A stretch of 5,849 bases of DNA from Candidatus Saccharimonadota bacterium (GCA_017515125.1 JAFWHP010000040.1:1-5849), one strand, 5' to 3'; counted from the first letter of the stretch, positions 1 to 5,742 are shown. A program made the numbers and translations. Notes: generated by a model not told the origin, from the letters alone.

Positions 1-10
1 ATGATTCGCG

Positions 11-1027
11 CTACACGTGCCGTTTTTTCTTCCGTACAGTTTCCACGGCCCAGGTCAACTGATATTTTAATGGCTTCAATACCAAATCGTGTGCTGGCGT
101 ATATCGTAGTTCAGAGCAACCGAAAGACCGTTTAAATTCCGAAACCCCGTAAAATCGGTGTGATGTTTCGTCCGGCTCAACAATCCCCCATAGGTTATAT
201 CTAATGCAGCCCCGAGCACGTGCCTCTTTCATGGCTTCCATATGAAGTAAAGGCGCTGCCGAATATTTTGTGCCTAGTTGCGACGAAACGCCATAATGGT
301 AGCTCGCTTCCGGCCCATAAAAAATCATGAAATTTTGAGCCAGCACTTCTTCATCTTTCTTTGCCGTATATATCAAAACCTCCCCACCCTCCCGAAATGC
401 TTCAAACTGCTTCTTAAGAAAATCATCAGAAAACGCAACGTATTTCTGTCTCTCCGCGTGTAGTTTTTCTAGTCGGCAAAACTCGTCAATCGAAGTATCT
501 AAGGTGTCAGCGGAAATCTCGATATTATTCTTTGCCGCCTTTCTCAGTTTTCGTCGAAACCCCTGCGACGCTCCAGCCAGTATTTCCTCCTCGGATTTGT
601 TTAAATCTAATATCCCCGCAAACTCCACCGACAAATACATCGGCGCCCGTTTCAGCCCTAGCTCCGCCATTAACGCCAAAGACTTGCTCGATAGCTTTAG
701 CTGTGGTCTTACCCTTGCAAATACGCAGCCCGCTTTCAAACCTTGCTCCCGAATGTCCTGAAATGCTGCATTGACTAAATCGCGATTGTCAAAATCTAGA
801 ATCGGCCCACCCGCAATCGCCATATACCGCCCTCGCTTGGCGGTTTCTACTACTCCTGCATAAGCCCCGACTATTCTCGACCCATCATAAAACAGCCGCC
901 GCACTACCTTCTTTCCGCGCTTGATATGAAACTCATAAAAATCCCACGACTGCAAAAAATTCGATTCTTTATGCGATTTTATAAAATCGTCCCACTTTTT
1001 TCGGTTATCAGCATCAACGATTCTCAT
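11..1027 (-). CDS. FemAB-family peptidyltransferase (second paralogue)
   Basis: 338-residue member of the FemA/FemB/FemX (MurM/MurN) family. These cytoplasmic enzymes use aminoacyl-tRNA to add amino acids to the stem peptide of lipid II or its UDP precursor, building interpeptide bridges. Family-type motifs visible here: NFLQSWDFYEF (23-33), GGPILD (73-78), RVRPQL (105-110), an arginine/lysine-rich helix FRRKLRKAAK (157-166), YNLWGI (277-282), EFKRSFG (297-303) and PAHDLV (311-316), ending in the basic tail VRKKKRHV. Its length is near that of the short FemX type (Weissella FemX, about 335 residues), without the coiled-coil arm of staphylococcal FemA. The ATG overlaps the upstream TGA (ATGA, 4 bases), and AAGGAG at 1039-1034 sits 6 bases before it. 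It shares many motifs with the gene just upstream, so the pair probably arose by tandem duplication. The amino acid transferred cannot be read from sequence. Confidence 0.9.
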   Translation of the reverse strand: MRIVDADNRKKWDDFIKSHKESNFLQSWDFYEFHIKRGKKVVRRLFYDGSRIVGAYAGVVETAKRGRYMAIAGGPILDFDNRDLVNAAFQDIREQGLKAGCVFARVRPQLKLSSKSLALMAELGLKRAPMYLSVEFAGILDLNKSEEEILAGASQGFRRKLRKAAKNNIEISADTLDTSIDEFCRLEKLHAERQKYVAFSDDFLKKQFEAFREGGEVLIYTAKKDEEVLAQNFMIFYGPEASYHYGVSSQLGTKYSAAPLLHMEAMKEARARGCIRYNLWGIVEPDETSHRFYGVSEFKRSFGCSELRYTPAHDLVLKPLKYQLTWAVETVRKKKRHV

Positions 1028-2094
1028 AAATGTCTCCTTTTTTTTCGAACTTTTTCCACTATCAAGTTTTTCAAATATCCCATTCGCGAGATTACCAAAT
1101 CATGCGCCGGTACGAACTCTACTATTTCCCCGCCGAAACCAGTTTTAAAGGTAGTGACCTTGGCGTAGCGGTGTTCCGGTTGACCGGCTGGCGCAATCCC
1201 CCATAGGTTAAATCTTTCATATCCATCAGCCTTCAAATCTCTCATTACTCGCCACAAAAGTGCATATGCTCCAGGCAATTTCCGATTTAATTCGGTTGAT
1301 GCCGCCTCGTAATAATCCCCCTCTCGTCCGTCGCCGATTATTAAACCATACGCCACTGGCATTTTTGTCATGGAAGCGGCTGATGTCGTATTCTTTTTTT
1401 CTTTTGTATTGTCTGACCTTGCCCCACCATTGCCATCTTTATCGTTGACGGTAGTCTTCGCTACGTATATCCATATTTTATCGCCAAACGCTTCCCTCTC
1501 CGCCATCAAAGTTCTAAGCGAGGGTGGTACAAAACATTGTCTTCTTGCAGTTTCGGCCTGAACTTCATGAAATTCCTTAAAAATCTCTTCCGAATCGTAT
1601 CTCTCCACCTCAATACCTAGTTTGTCGGCTCTTCTTACCTCATATCTGGTTTGTCTACGCATTTTTGCAAGCAATTCATCTTCCGAATGTGACAAATCAA
1701 TCATAATTGTATGCTCTGCCGCTAGGTGCATAGGAGATTTCTTCAACCCTAAATCGGTCAGCATCTTTAAATTATCTGCACTGGCAGGAAGTTGCGGCCG
1801 TACGCGCACAAACACGCATTTTTCTTGTCGTGCAATTGTTGCGATTCTTTCAAACGCTTCTCGTACAAGTGCTTTGTCTTTCCACTCTAGCAACGGTCCG
1901 CAGGGTATTTCAAGGTACCTTCCTCGTTTTGCTGCCCGCACAATCATTAAGGCCCAGCCTCGCCCGTCAAAATCTTCGGTTAGTACTTTTTCGCCCAATA
2001 TTTCGTTCATTTTGCCATATTCTGGCGACTGCAAAAAATTCGCTTCTGGAAACTTTTTCATAATGGTAGACCATTTGGGGGATTTATTACTCAT
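1024..2094 (-). CDS. FemAB-family peptidyltransferase (first paralogue, with internal insert)
   Basis: 356 residues from the ATG at 2094; an in-frame GTG at 2100 would give 358. I prefer the ATG because GGAG (2105-2102) is 7 bases from it but only 1 base from the GTG. Positions below count from the ATG. FemAB hallmarks: NFLQSPEYGK (19-28), CGPLLEW (65-71), FVRVRPQL (95-102), the basic stretch MRRQTRYEVRRADKLG (145-160), FNLWGI (295-300), FKTGFGGE (316-323), PAHDLV (329-334) and the basic end VRKKRRHL. The predicted role is tRNA-dependent addition of an amino acid to a peptidoglycan precursor at the inner membrane face. Unlike its neighbour it has about 30 extra hydrophilic residues (roughly 215-245, nt 1360-1455) rich in Asn, Lys, Asp, Thr and Gly. 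They lie between the strand IWIYVAKT and the strand VAYGLIIGDG. The start overlaps the aminotransferase stop (ATGAGTAA). The gene ends in TGA, which speaks for a code where TGA is stop. Confidence 0.9.
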   Translation of the reverse strand: MSNKSPKWSTIMKKFPEANFLQSPEYGKMNEILGEKVLTEDFDGRGWALMIVRAAKRGRYLEIPCGPLLEWKDKALVREAFERIATIARQEKCVFVRVRPQLPASADNLKMLTDLGLKKSPMHLAAEHTIMIDLSHSEDELLAKMRRQTRYEVRRADKLGIEVERYDSEEIFKEFHEVQAETARRQCFVPPSLRTLMAEREAFGDKIWIYVAKTTVNDKDGNGGARSDNTKEKKNTTSAASMTKMPVAYGLIIGDGREGDYYEAASTELNRKLPGAYALLWRVMRDLKADGYERFNLWGIAPAGQPEHRYAKVTTFKTGFGGEIVEFVPAHDLVISRMGYLKNLIVEKVRKKRRHL

Positions 2095-3202
2095 CTTCAC
2101 ACTCCACTAAGTGATTCTTAATAATGTTTCTAGCTTCTTTTAAATCTCTTCTAGTATAATACCTAGGTAGATTAATGATATGCTGTGCCACCCATACCGC
2201 ATTAGGGCAACTTGTTTCTGGGAAATTGACTTTTTTGTAATAGCGTTTTGGCGACACCGGTTTTTCATACCAAAATCCCCCAAAATAATATCCCTTTTTC
2301 TGAAGCTCCGCCAGCACCTTATCTCGCTCATTGACAAAACAAAACTCCCGAATCGGCGGCTCGCCATTCCGTCGTAGCTGTTTGAATTGCGCTAGCGCCA
2401 ATTTAGCTTGATATTTGCTCGGTAATCGCGAAAGACTCAGTGCATTATCTGCCGATTTTTCTACCCAGTGAATTTTTACCAGCCCCCGCATCAAAGCCCC
2501 GCCGAGTTTAATGTAGGAGAGCCCCCTGCAAAGCGCCCCAAAAGTAGGGTAGAACCTCGCTCGTAGATGGTCAGATAGTTTCGGAGTTTTGTTCGGCGCT
2601 TCGATCTCGTATTTGCAGGGGCTACGCAAAACCAAAGCTCCTCCCGAAATCGTGTCGATTGATTTATCTTTGCCAAATGACCAAATTGCCGCCACCCCAA
2701 CTTTCCCAGCCTCGCGCCCATCTTTATATCTTACCCCAGCCGCGTGAGCTAAATCTTCAATTATTAAAAGTCCATGTTCTTTTGCAAATTTCTCTATCGC
2801 CTTAATGTCGACCGGATTTCCGAGAGTATTTTGAACAATAATTCCCTTGATCTGAGTACCGTCGGCCTTCATGGCTTTGCTCAGCGTATCGACATTAAAG
2901 TTCAAATCTTGCTTTGATATGTCCGCGAAGACTGGCCGCATTTTGGCTGCCCTTATTGCTTCGTATACCGCATAGCACGTAAAACCGTTTACGATTATGG
3001 CATCTCCAGGCTCGAAATATGTTTTTAGAGCGAGAGCCAGTGCCGATCGCCCGTTTTTGCATAAAAAAACCTCGCCCCCATATCTTCGGGCTAAATACGT
3101 CTTTAAATTATCATAATCGCTTTGCCTACCCCACGCAAAAGTATGACGAGCCCACTCGTCGCCACCATAATTTGCCGCCATCCCTAAAAAATACCGTCGC
3201 AC
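2087..3202 (-). CDS. DegT/DnrJ/EryC1/StrS-type PLP aminotransferase
   Basis: 371-residue PLP-dependent enzyme of the sugar aminotransferase type (aspartate aminotransferase fold). Visible elements in order: cofactor-phosphate loop CKNGRSALALAL (48-59); VNGFTCYAVYEAI (71-83), the usual aromatic-bearing segment; NTLGNPVDI (125-133); IIEDLAHAAG (147-156), with Asp150 as the expected partner of the pyridine nitrogen; and WSFGKDKSID (174-183), where Lys180 aligns with the Schiff-base lysine of the family pattern SFxxxK, followed by GGALVL. Family members usually aminate a keto-sugar nucleotide; some act in envelope amino-sugar synthesis. The real substrate is unknown, and the C-terminal half (from about 200) looks less typical. 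Start choice: GTG at 3202 is preceded by GGAGGAG (3216-3210) at an ideal 7-base spacing and overlaps the upstream TAG by one base (TAGTG). The alternative ATG at 3181 has no comparable site. It lies between a hydrolase and two FemAB genes in one operon. Confidence 0.85.
   Translation of the reverse strand: MRRYFLGMAANYGGDEWARHTFAWGRQSDYDNLKTYLARRYGGEVFLCKNGRSALALALKTYFEPGDAIIVNGFTCYAVYEAIRAAKMRPVFADISKQDLNFNVDTLSKAMKADGTQIKGIIVQNTLGNPVDIKAIEKFAKEHGLLIIEDLAHAAGVRYKDGREAGKVGVAAIWSFGKDKSIDTISGGALVLRSPCKYEIEAPNKTPKLSDHLRARFYPTFGALCRGLSYIKLGGALMRGLVKIHWVEKSADNALSLSRLPSKYQAKLALAQFKQLRRNGEPPIREFCFVNERDKVLAELQKKGYYFGGFWYEKPVSPKRYYKKVNFPETSCPNAVWVAQHIINLPRYYTRRDLKEARNIIKNHLVECEDE
2102..2105 (-). promoter_or_regulatory. 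Ribosome binding site deciding the first FemAB start
   Basis: GGAG on the minus strand is 7 bases from ATG 2094 but only 1 base from GTG 2100. The ATG is therefore the probable start, and the overlap with the aminotransferase gene becomes 8 bases. Confidence 0.65.
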
Positions 3203-4080
3203 TAAATAACTCCTCCAGTTTTTGAAACTCGTTCTCTATTGGACTTAGTCCTTATTTCTGGCATTGCACTGGTGCTTTTATTCTGCTTCTGAAGCTTAGC
3301 TACCCTGTCTTTCTGTGGTTTTTCGGTTTCGTCTTTCCTACTGGCGACCGCTCTTCTCGCTGATTTGCCATTCTCATCCTTACCGTTCGCTGAATCATTC
3401 GCACCATTGGCTTTTTTTAGCACCACACTAATTGCCTTTGCCAATTCCTCTGGATTAGAGATATACGGAGCGTGAGTCCAGCGTGCATAAAACTTCAATT
3501 CCGCGTTCGGCAGTTTTTCATACATAGCCGTAGCCTGCCTCGGTGGCGTAGTAGTGTCTTTCTTTCCCCAAAGAATAAAAGTCCGAGTAGTGACCTTTGA
3601 AAAATCTAAATTCTTATCAGATTCCAGCATATTTGCAAGCGTAACCTTCATGTTTTCTGGTGCTCTTGAATAGTCCGTTGAGCCAGTTATTCGATGAAAA
3701 ACCTTATCCACGAGCGGTAGTTTTTTGAGCGGTTTGCCAATTTTTGCTACTTTTTCTACAATCCGCTTTCTTGCCGACGGTTCGTATATTCCAGCACTAT
3801 CTAACAAAATTAGGCTTTTTAATTTTTCTGGTTTTGCTGCACACAAATTCAAAAGAATTCTCCCGCCATTAGAATGTCCTAATGCAATTGCCCCATCTGG
3901 AATTTCTCGGTCGGCCCACTTTACATAATCGTCGATCGAAAACTCTTTTTTTGAAGGTTCAGTTAATCCTGGCACATGAAGCATTTTTACGTTTATGCCG
4001 CTGGCCATTAGCATTCTTAATGTATTTTTCCACGGCTCAACGGTATAAGTCCATCCATGTATAATATATAAATCTATCAT
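3202..4080 (-). CDS. Alpha/beta hydrolase with basic disordered C-terminal tail
   Basis: 292 residues. Residues 1-222 form a compact alpha/beta-hydrolase domain: IIHGW (6-10) supplies the oxyanion-hole HG, LGHSNGG (67-73) is the nucleophile elbow with Ser70, FILWGKKD (168-175) gives the acid Asp175, and RWTHAPY (200-206) gives His203. The triad is intact, so it should be an active serine hydrolase; ester, thioester or amide substrates are all possible. No signal peptide is seen and the protein starts directly with the first beta strand, so it is probably cytoplasmic. Residues about 223-292 are low in hydrophobics and rich in Lys, Arg, Asp, Asn and Ser, so probably disordered. Such a tail is not part of the fold and might contact membrane, nucleic acid or a partner. 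The ATG directly follows the upstream TAG with no gap; only a weak GGGG lies 10 bases before it, so translation is probably coupled. The substrate cannot be named. Confidence 0.85.
   Translation of the reverse strand: MIDLYIIHGWTYTVEPWKNTLRMLMASGINVKMLHVPGLTEPSKKEFSIDDYVKWADREIPDGAIALGHSNGGRILLNLCAAKPEKLKSLILLDSAGIYEPSARKRIVEKVAKIGKPLKKLPLVDKVFHRITGSTDYSRAPENMKVTLANMLESDKNLDFSKVTTRTFILWGKKDTTTPPRQATAMYEKLPNAELKFYARWTHAPYISNPEELAKAISVVLKKANGANDSANGKDENGKSARRAVASRKDETEKPQKDRVAKLQKQNKSTSAMPEIRTKSNRERVSKTGGVI
3210..3216 (-). promoter_or_regulatory. Ribosome binding site fixing a GTG start
   Basis: GGAGGAG on the minus strand, 7 bases before GTG at 3202. This is the strongest Shine-Dalgarno in the window. 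It decides the aminotransferase start in favour of GTG over ATG 3181. It lies inside the last codons of the hydrolase gene. Confidence 0.8.
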
Positions 4081-5349
4081 CTATTCTAATCCCCAACTTT
4101 TACGTCTTGCTATTGCTGCTTTTTCCCGCCTACAGAGCTTATCGGCGTCTTCCGGGTTGGCCAAAAGTTTCTCTATTACCCATTCGAGGTATTGACTGCC
4201 CTTAAAAATCAACGTTTCATCTCCTCGCGTATGCTTCTCGATAAACTCCAACGCCTTTCTCGGATCCGTCGTTGCTACCGCCGACACCCCCAATTCTTTG
4301 AGCTCTGGCACCGTCCACTTTTTAGTTCTTCGTCCCACGAGTATGACTCTCTCGGCCTTTACCTCGGCAATATGTTTCGCCAATCGTCGATGCTCCTTCT
4401 CCTCTAGTGAACCTTGGTCGACTATATCTCCGATCACTAGCCATTTTTTCTCCGCATGCATTCTTTTTGCCATATCTAGCACCGAAATCATCGAAATCAT
4501 ATGTGCGTTATATGTGCTATCTACAATCTGGATCCCTTTCTTTCCCTCGAAGTAGGAGCATCTCCCAGGCGCCACTGGCATGCCCGAAAAATCCGGATTG
4601 AACTTTAGCTTTAAATACTTCATTAAATCTTGCGTCACCAAAAGATTAAAAGCGATATCTTTCGGCTCTGGATGGCTAAAATGATAAGTGGTATCCCCAT
4701 AAGTAAAATCCGTCGAATTCGGATAGACTACGTACTTTTTGATTTCCCTCTTCGAAATTGGTATTACCTTCGCTCCAATCCCCTCTACGGCTTGTGTCAT
4801 AATTTTTGAGTCAGCATCAATGTAAACTCGTTTAGTGGTATTTGCTGGCAAATTAGCAAATTCTGCTGCAATTGCCTCTCCCACGTCGCCAAACTCTCCT
4901 TCCGAAACCTCTTTTTCAAACTGCACTGCATGCGAAATCCCAATCGATACCCATATAGTGACTTCTGGCTTTAACCATTCCGCTAAGAACTCCGCCTCAT
5001 GCGGTCGCTCTCCGTCAATTTCTACGACATAGTATTTCTGCTTTCGTCTGCGGAATAAGCCCATAAAAGGCGCCGCTAGAAACAGCCACGCCCACCTTAG
5101 TTTAGAACCACGTATCCCGCTAAGACCCAGTACGTCAAACGGAATCCCGAAGGCGGAATTTGCATCTCTCGAAAAATGTGCTTTGTCCCCAATTTCATGC
5201 TCCAGCATCTTCATCATGGTGGTCTTTCCAGCCGACCCGGTTACTGCAATCGTTCTAGGATGCCATCTCTTGTAAACCATATTAGCAAAAAACCGAAAAT
5301 ATCCCGCCGCCCGAAAGTAAAATTTCTTTTTTAGTGTCGCTACACTCAT
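4081..5349 (-). CDS. MurF-like Mur ligase lacking the N-terminal domain
   Basis: 422-residue ATP-dependent amide ligase of the Mur family. Seen: P-loop TGSAGKTT (37-44); VVEIDGERPHEAEF (108-121), matching the region of the Mg-binding Glu; SIGISHAVQFE (135-145), with the conserved His; APGRCSYFEG (260-269); DSTYNAH (277-283), close to the MurF DDSYNAN motif; VIGDIVDQGSLEEKEH (305-320), like the MurF GDMxELG region; and FKGSQ (382-386), like KGSR. The C-terminal half thus resembles MurF best. Canonical MurF has roughly 80-100 residues before the P-loop that bind the UDP-MurNAc part; here only 36 precede it, and they are basic and aromatic (KKKFYFRAAGYFRFFANMVY). So it may act on a different substrate from ordinary MurF, or receive it from a partner. 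It is first in the operon. No Shine-Dalgarno precedes the ATG, but a strong promoter ends 8 bases upstream, which suggests leaderless translation. Met24 is a less likely alternative start. Confidence 0.88.
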   Translation of the reverse strand: MSVATLKKKFYFRAAGYFRFFANMVYKRWHPRTIAVTGSAGKTTMMKMLEHEIGDKAHFSRDANSAFGIPFDVLGLSGIRGSKLRWAWLFLAAPFMGLFRRRKQKYYVVEIDGERPHEAEFLAEWLKPEVTIWVSIGISHAVQFEKEVSEGEFGDVGEAIAAEFANLPANTTKRVYIDADSKIMTQAVEGIGAKVIPISKREIKKYVVYPNSTDFTYGDTTYHFSHPEPKDIAFNLLVTQDLMKYLKLKFNPDFSGMPVAPGRCSYFEGKKGIQIVDSTYNAHMISMISVLDMAKRMHAEKKWLVIGDIVDQGSLEEKEHRRLAKHIAEVKAERVILVGRRTKKWTVPELKELGVSAVATTDPRKALEFIEKHTRGDETLIFKGSQYLEWVIEKLLANPEDADKLCRREKAAIARRKSWGLE

Positions 5350-5357
5350 ACTAGCCC

Positions 5358-5386
5358 ATTATACATTTAATTGACTCATTCGTCAA
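5358..5386 (-). promoter_or_regulatory. Strong sigma-70 type promoter of the five-gene operon
   Basis: On the minus strand TTGACG (5386-5381; 5 of 6 consensus) and TATAAT (5363-5358; 6 of 6) are separated by exactly 17 bases. The expected transcription start is near 5351, two bases before the Mur ligase ATG at 5349. That leaves no room for a ribosome binding site, so the mRNA should be leaderless or nearly so. By contrast, the three downstream genes starting at 3202, 2094 and 1027 each have a clear Shine-Dalgarno. No equally good promoter was noticed at the gene junctions inside the operon, where overlaps leave no space. Confidence 0.8.
5371..5386. promoter_or_regulatory. TTGAC-N6-GTCAA inverted repeat over the -35 box (candidate operator)
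   Basis: Perfect 5-base arms with a 6-base centre (minus strand TTGACGAATGAGTCAA) cover the -35 element of the operon promoter. The symmetry and position would suit a dimeric repressor, but the arms are short and coincide with -35 consensus, so the symmetry may only reflect two opposed -35 boxes. No regulator gene is visible in the window. Confidence 0.35.
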
Positions 5387-5399
5387 AATATGATATACC
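5371..5399 (+). promoter_or_regulatory. Possible divergent promoter
   Basis: Plus strand TTGACT (5371-5376), a 17-base spacer, and TATACC (5394-5399) preceded by TGA, which gives an extended -10 (TGnTATA). Its -35 is the other half of the inverted repeat used by the operon promoter. It would fire into the non-coding region to the right, where only very short frames are seen. It might make a non-coding transcript or be coincidental. Confidence 0.3.
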
Positions 5400-5414
5400 G
5401 CTCTACCTCGAATC

Positions 5415-5437
5415 AAAAAAATCCGCCAGGTTGGCAG
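5415..5437 (-). terminator. Intrinsic terminator upstream of the operon promoter
   Basis: On the minus strand CTGCCA (5437-5432), loop ACC, TGGCGG (5428-5423) form a 6-pair stem (one T-G pair), followed by A and then seven T (5421-5415). It lies about 29 bases before the operon -35 box and would stop transcripts arriving from the right, insulating the operon. The stem is short but GC-rich and the T tract is good. Its right arm is part of the repeated block described separately. Confidence 0.55.
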
Positions 5438-5457
5438 GACGAGCGAATGAGAAAAAA
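5417..5457. repeat. Two-block intergenic repeat, copy A
   Basis: Block 1 is AAAAATCCGCCAGGTTGG (5417-5434) and block 2 is GGACGAGCGAATGAGAAAAA (from 5437), separated by only CA. Block 1 is identical over 18 bases to the copy at 5640-5657, and block 2 matches 5686-5706 with two differences in 21. In this copy block 1 forms part of an intrinsic terminator read on the minus strand. Confidence 0.7.
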
Positions 5458-5503
5458 GCCGAGATGACGGGACGAGAACCGTAGGTTCGCTAATTATCTT
5501 TTT

Positions 5504-5628
5504 GCATAATTCGCTAACATTGAGGGACGTCAAGGCAAAATTTTACATTTTGCCGCCGTAGGGGCGAAGTTTTCGTGTATAATCGTAGATTGCACGAAAA
5601 CGGAGCTCCCGAAATGTGCGAATTATGC
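5504..5628. repeat. 125-base palindromic block with nested hairpins
   Basis: An 11-base perfect inverted repeat, GCATAATTCGC (5504-5514) and GCGAATTATGC (5618-5628), closes the block. After a 2-base bulge (TA) the pairing continues for ACATT/AATGT, making a stem of about 16 pairs. Inside lie a perfect 8-base hairpin GGCAAAAT/ATTTTGCC (5534-5541 and 5547-5554) and a perfect 9-base inverted repeat GTTTTCGTG/CACGAAAAC (5569-5577 and 5593-5601). GGAGCTCC (5602-5609) is self-complementary. This could be a structured RNA or a small transposable repeat with terminal inverted repeats. I recognise no Rfam-type family. Confidence 0.6.
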
Positions 5629-5715
5629 GATAGAATAATAAAAATCCGCCAGGTTGGTATTTTCTCCGAGAGAAGCGCGTCTATCGGACGAGCGAACGAG
5701 GAAAAATGGGGTTAA
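5614..5715 (+). CDS. Possible 33-residue small protein (doubtful)
   Basis: ATG at 5614 opens a 33-codon frame ending in TAA, with MCELCDRIIKIRQVG at its start, including a CxxC pair. GGAG at 5602-5605 is 8 bases upstream and TATAAT at 5578-5583 could be a -10 about 24 bases before that start region, but no good -35 is present. Most of the frame runs through repeat copy B, and copy A has a stop in the equivalent frame, so conservation of the peptide is not supported. It is the only plus-strand frame here with a full set of start signals. Chance is the more likely explanation. Confidence 0.15.
   Translation: MCELCDRIIKIRQVGIFSERSASIGRANEEKWG
5640..5706. repeat. Two-block intergenic repeat, copy B
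   Basis: Same two blocks in the same orientation as copy A (block 1 at 5640-5657, block 2 at 5686-5706), but separated by 28 bases (5658-5685) instead of 2. The extra segment contains a small hairpin, TTCTC-CGA-GAGAA (5661-5673). Because the left arm of the copy A terminator stem is not conserved here (TACCA instead of TGCCA), copy B is a poor terminator. Sequence rather than that hairpin is what has been kept. Confidence 0.65.
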
Positions 5716-5742
5716 TAACAATTTCGTGTGCCTACTCACCTC

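Larger units (their letters stand above)
5350..5742. other. Intergenic region, about 390 bases, rich in inverted repeats
   Basis: No convincing protein gene is seen. From left to right it holds the operon promoter, the opposed promoter signal, the terminator with repeat copy A, a hairpin GAACC-GTA-GGTTC (5476-5488), the 125-base palindromic block, and repeat copy B. A 60-codon minus-strand frame from TTG 5533 to 5351 runs across terminator and promoter and is judged spurious. Confidence 0.6.

Noticed and set aside
1622..2110. 162-codon plus-strand open frame
   Set aside because: Lies wholly antisense to the first FemAB gene, whose motifs are clear. It has no ribosome binding site noticed and a composition typical of a shadow frame (Ser, Arg, Cys rich).
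2140..2367. 75-codon minus-strand frame inside the aminotransferase gene
   Set aside because: Same-strand alternative frame fully inside a well-supported gene; no start signals stand out.
5351..5533. 60-codon minus-strand frame starting at TTG
   Set aside because: It reads through the intrinsic terminator, the repeat and the operon promoter, starts with a rare codon at what looks like a -35 box, and has no recognisable motif.
5569..5601. GTTTTCGTG...CACGAAAAC as an intrinsic terminator
   Set aside because: The loop is 15 bases and no T tract follows on either strand, so it is better listed as part of the palindromic block.
5417..5706. CRISPR array
   Set aside because: Only two repeat copies, of two separate blocks with changing spacing, and no unique spacers of constant size or cas genes.
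5350..5742. Known structured RNA (tmRNA, RNase P, SRP RNA, T-box)
   Set aside because: I looked for hallmark sequences such as a terminal CCA with T-arm, GAGGAAAGTCC, the GGAAGCAGC-type SRP loop and the T-box GGTGGTACCGCG, and found none.
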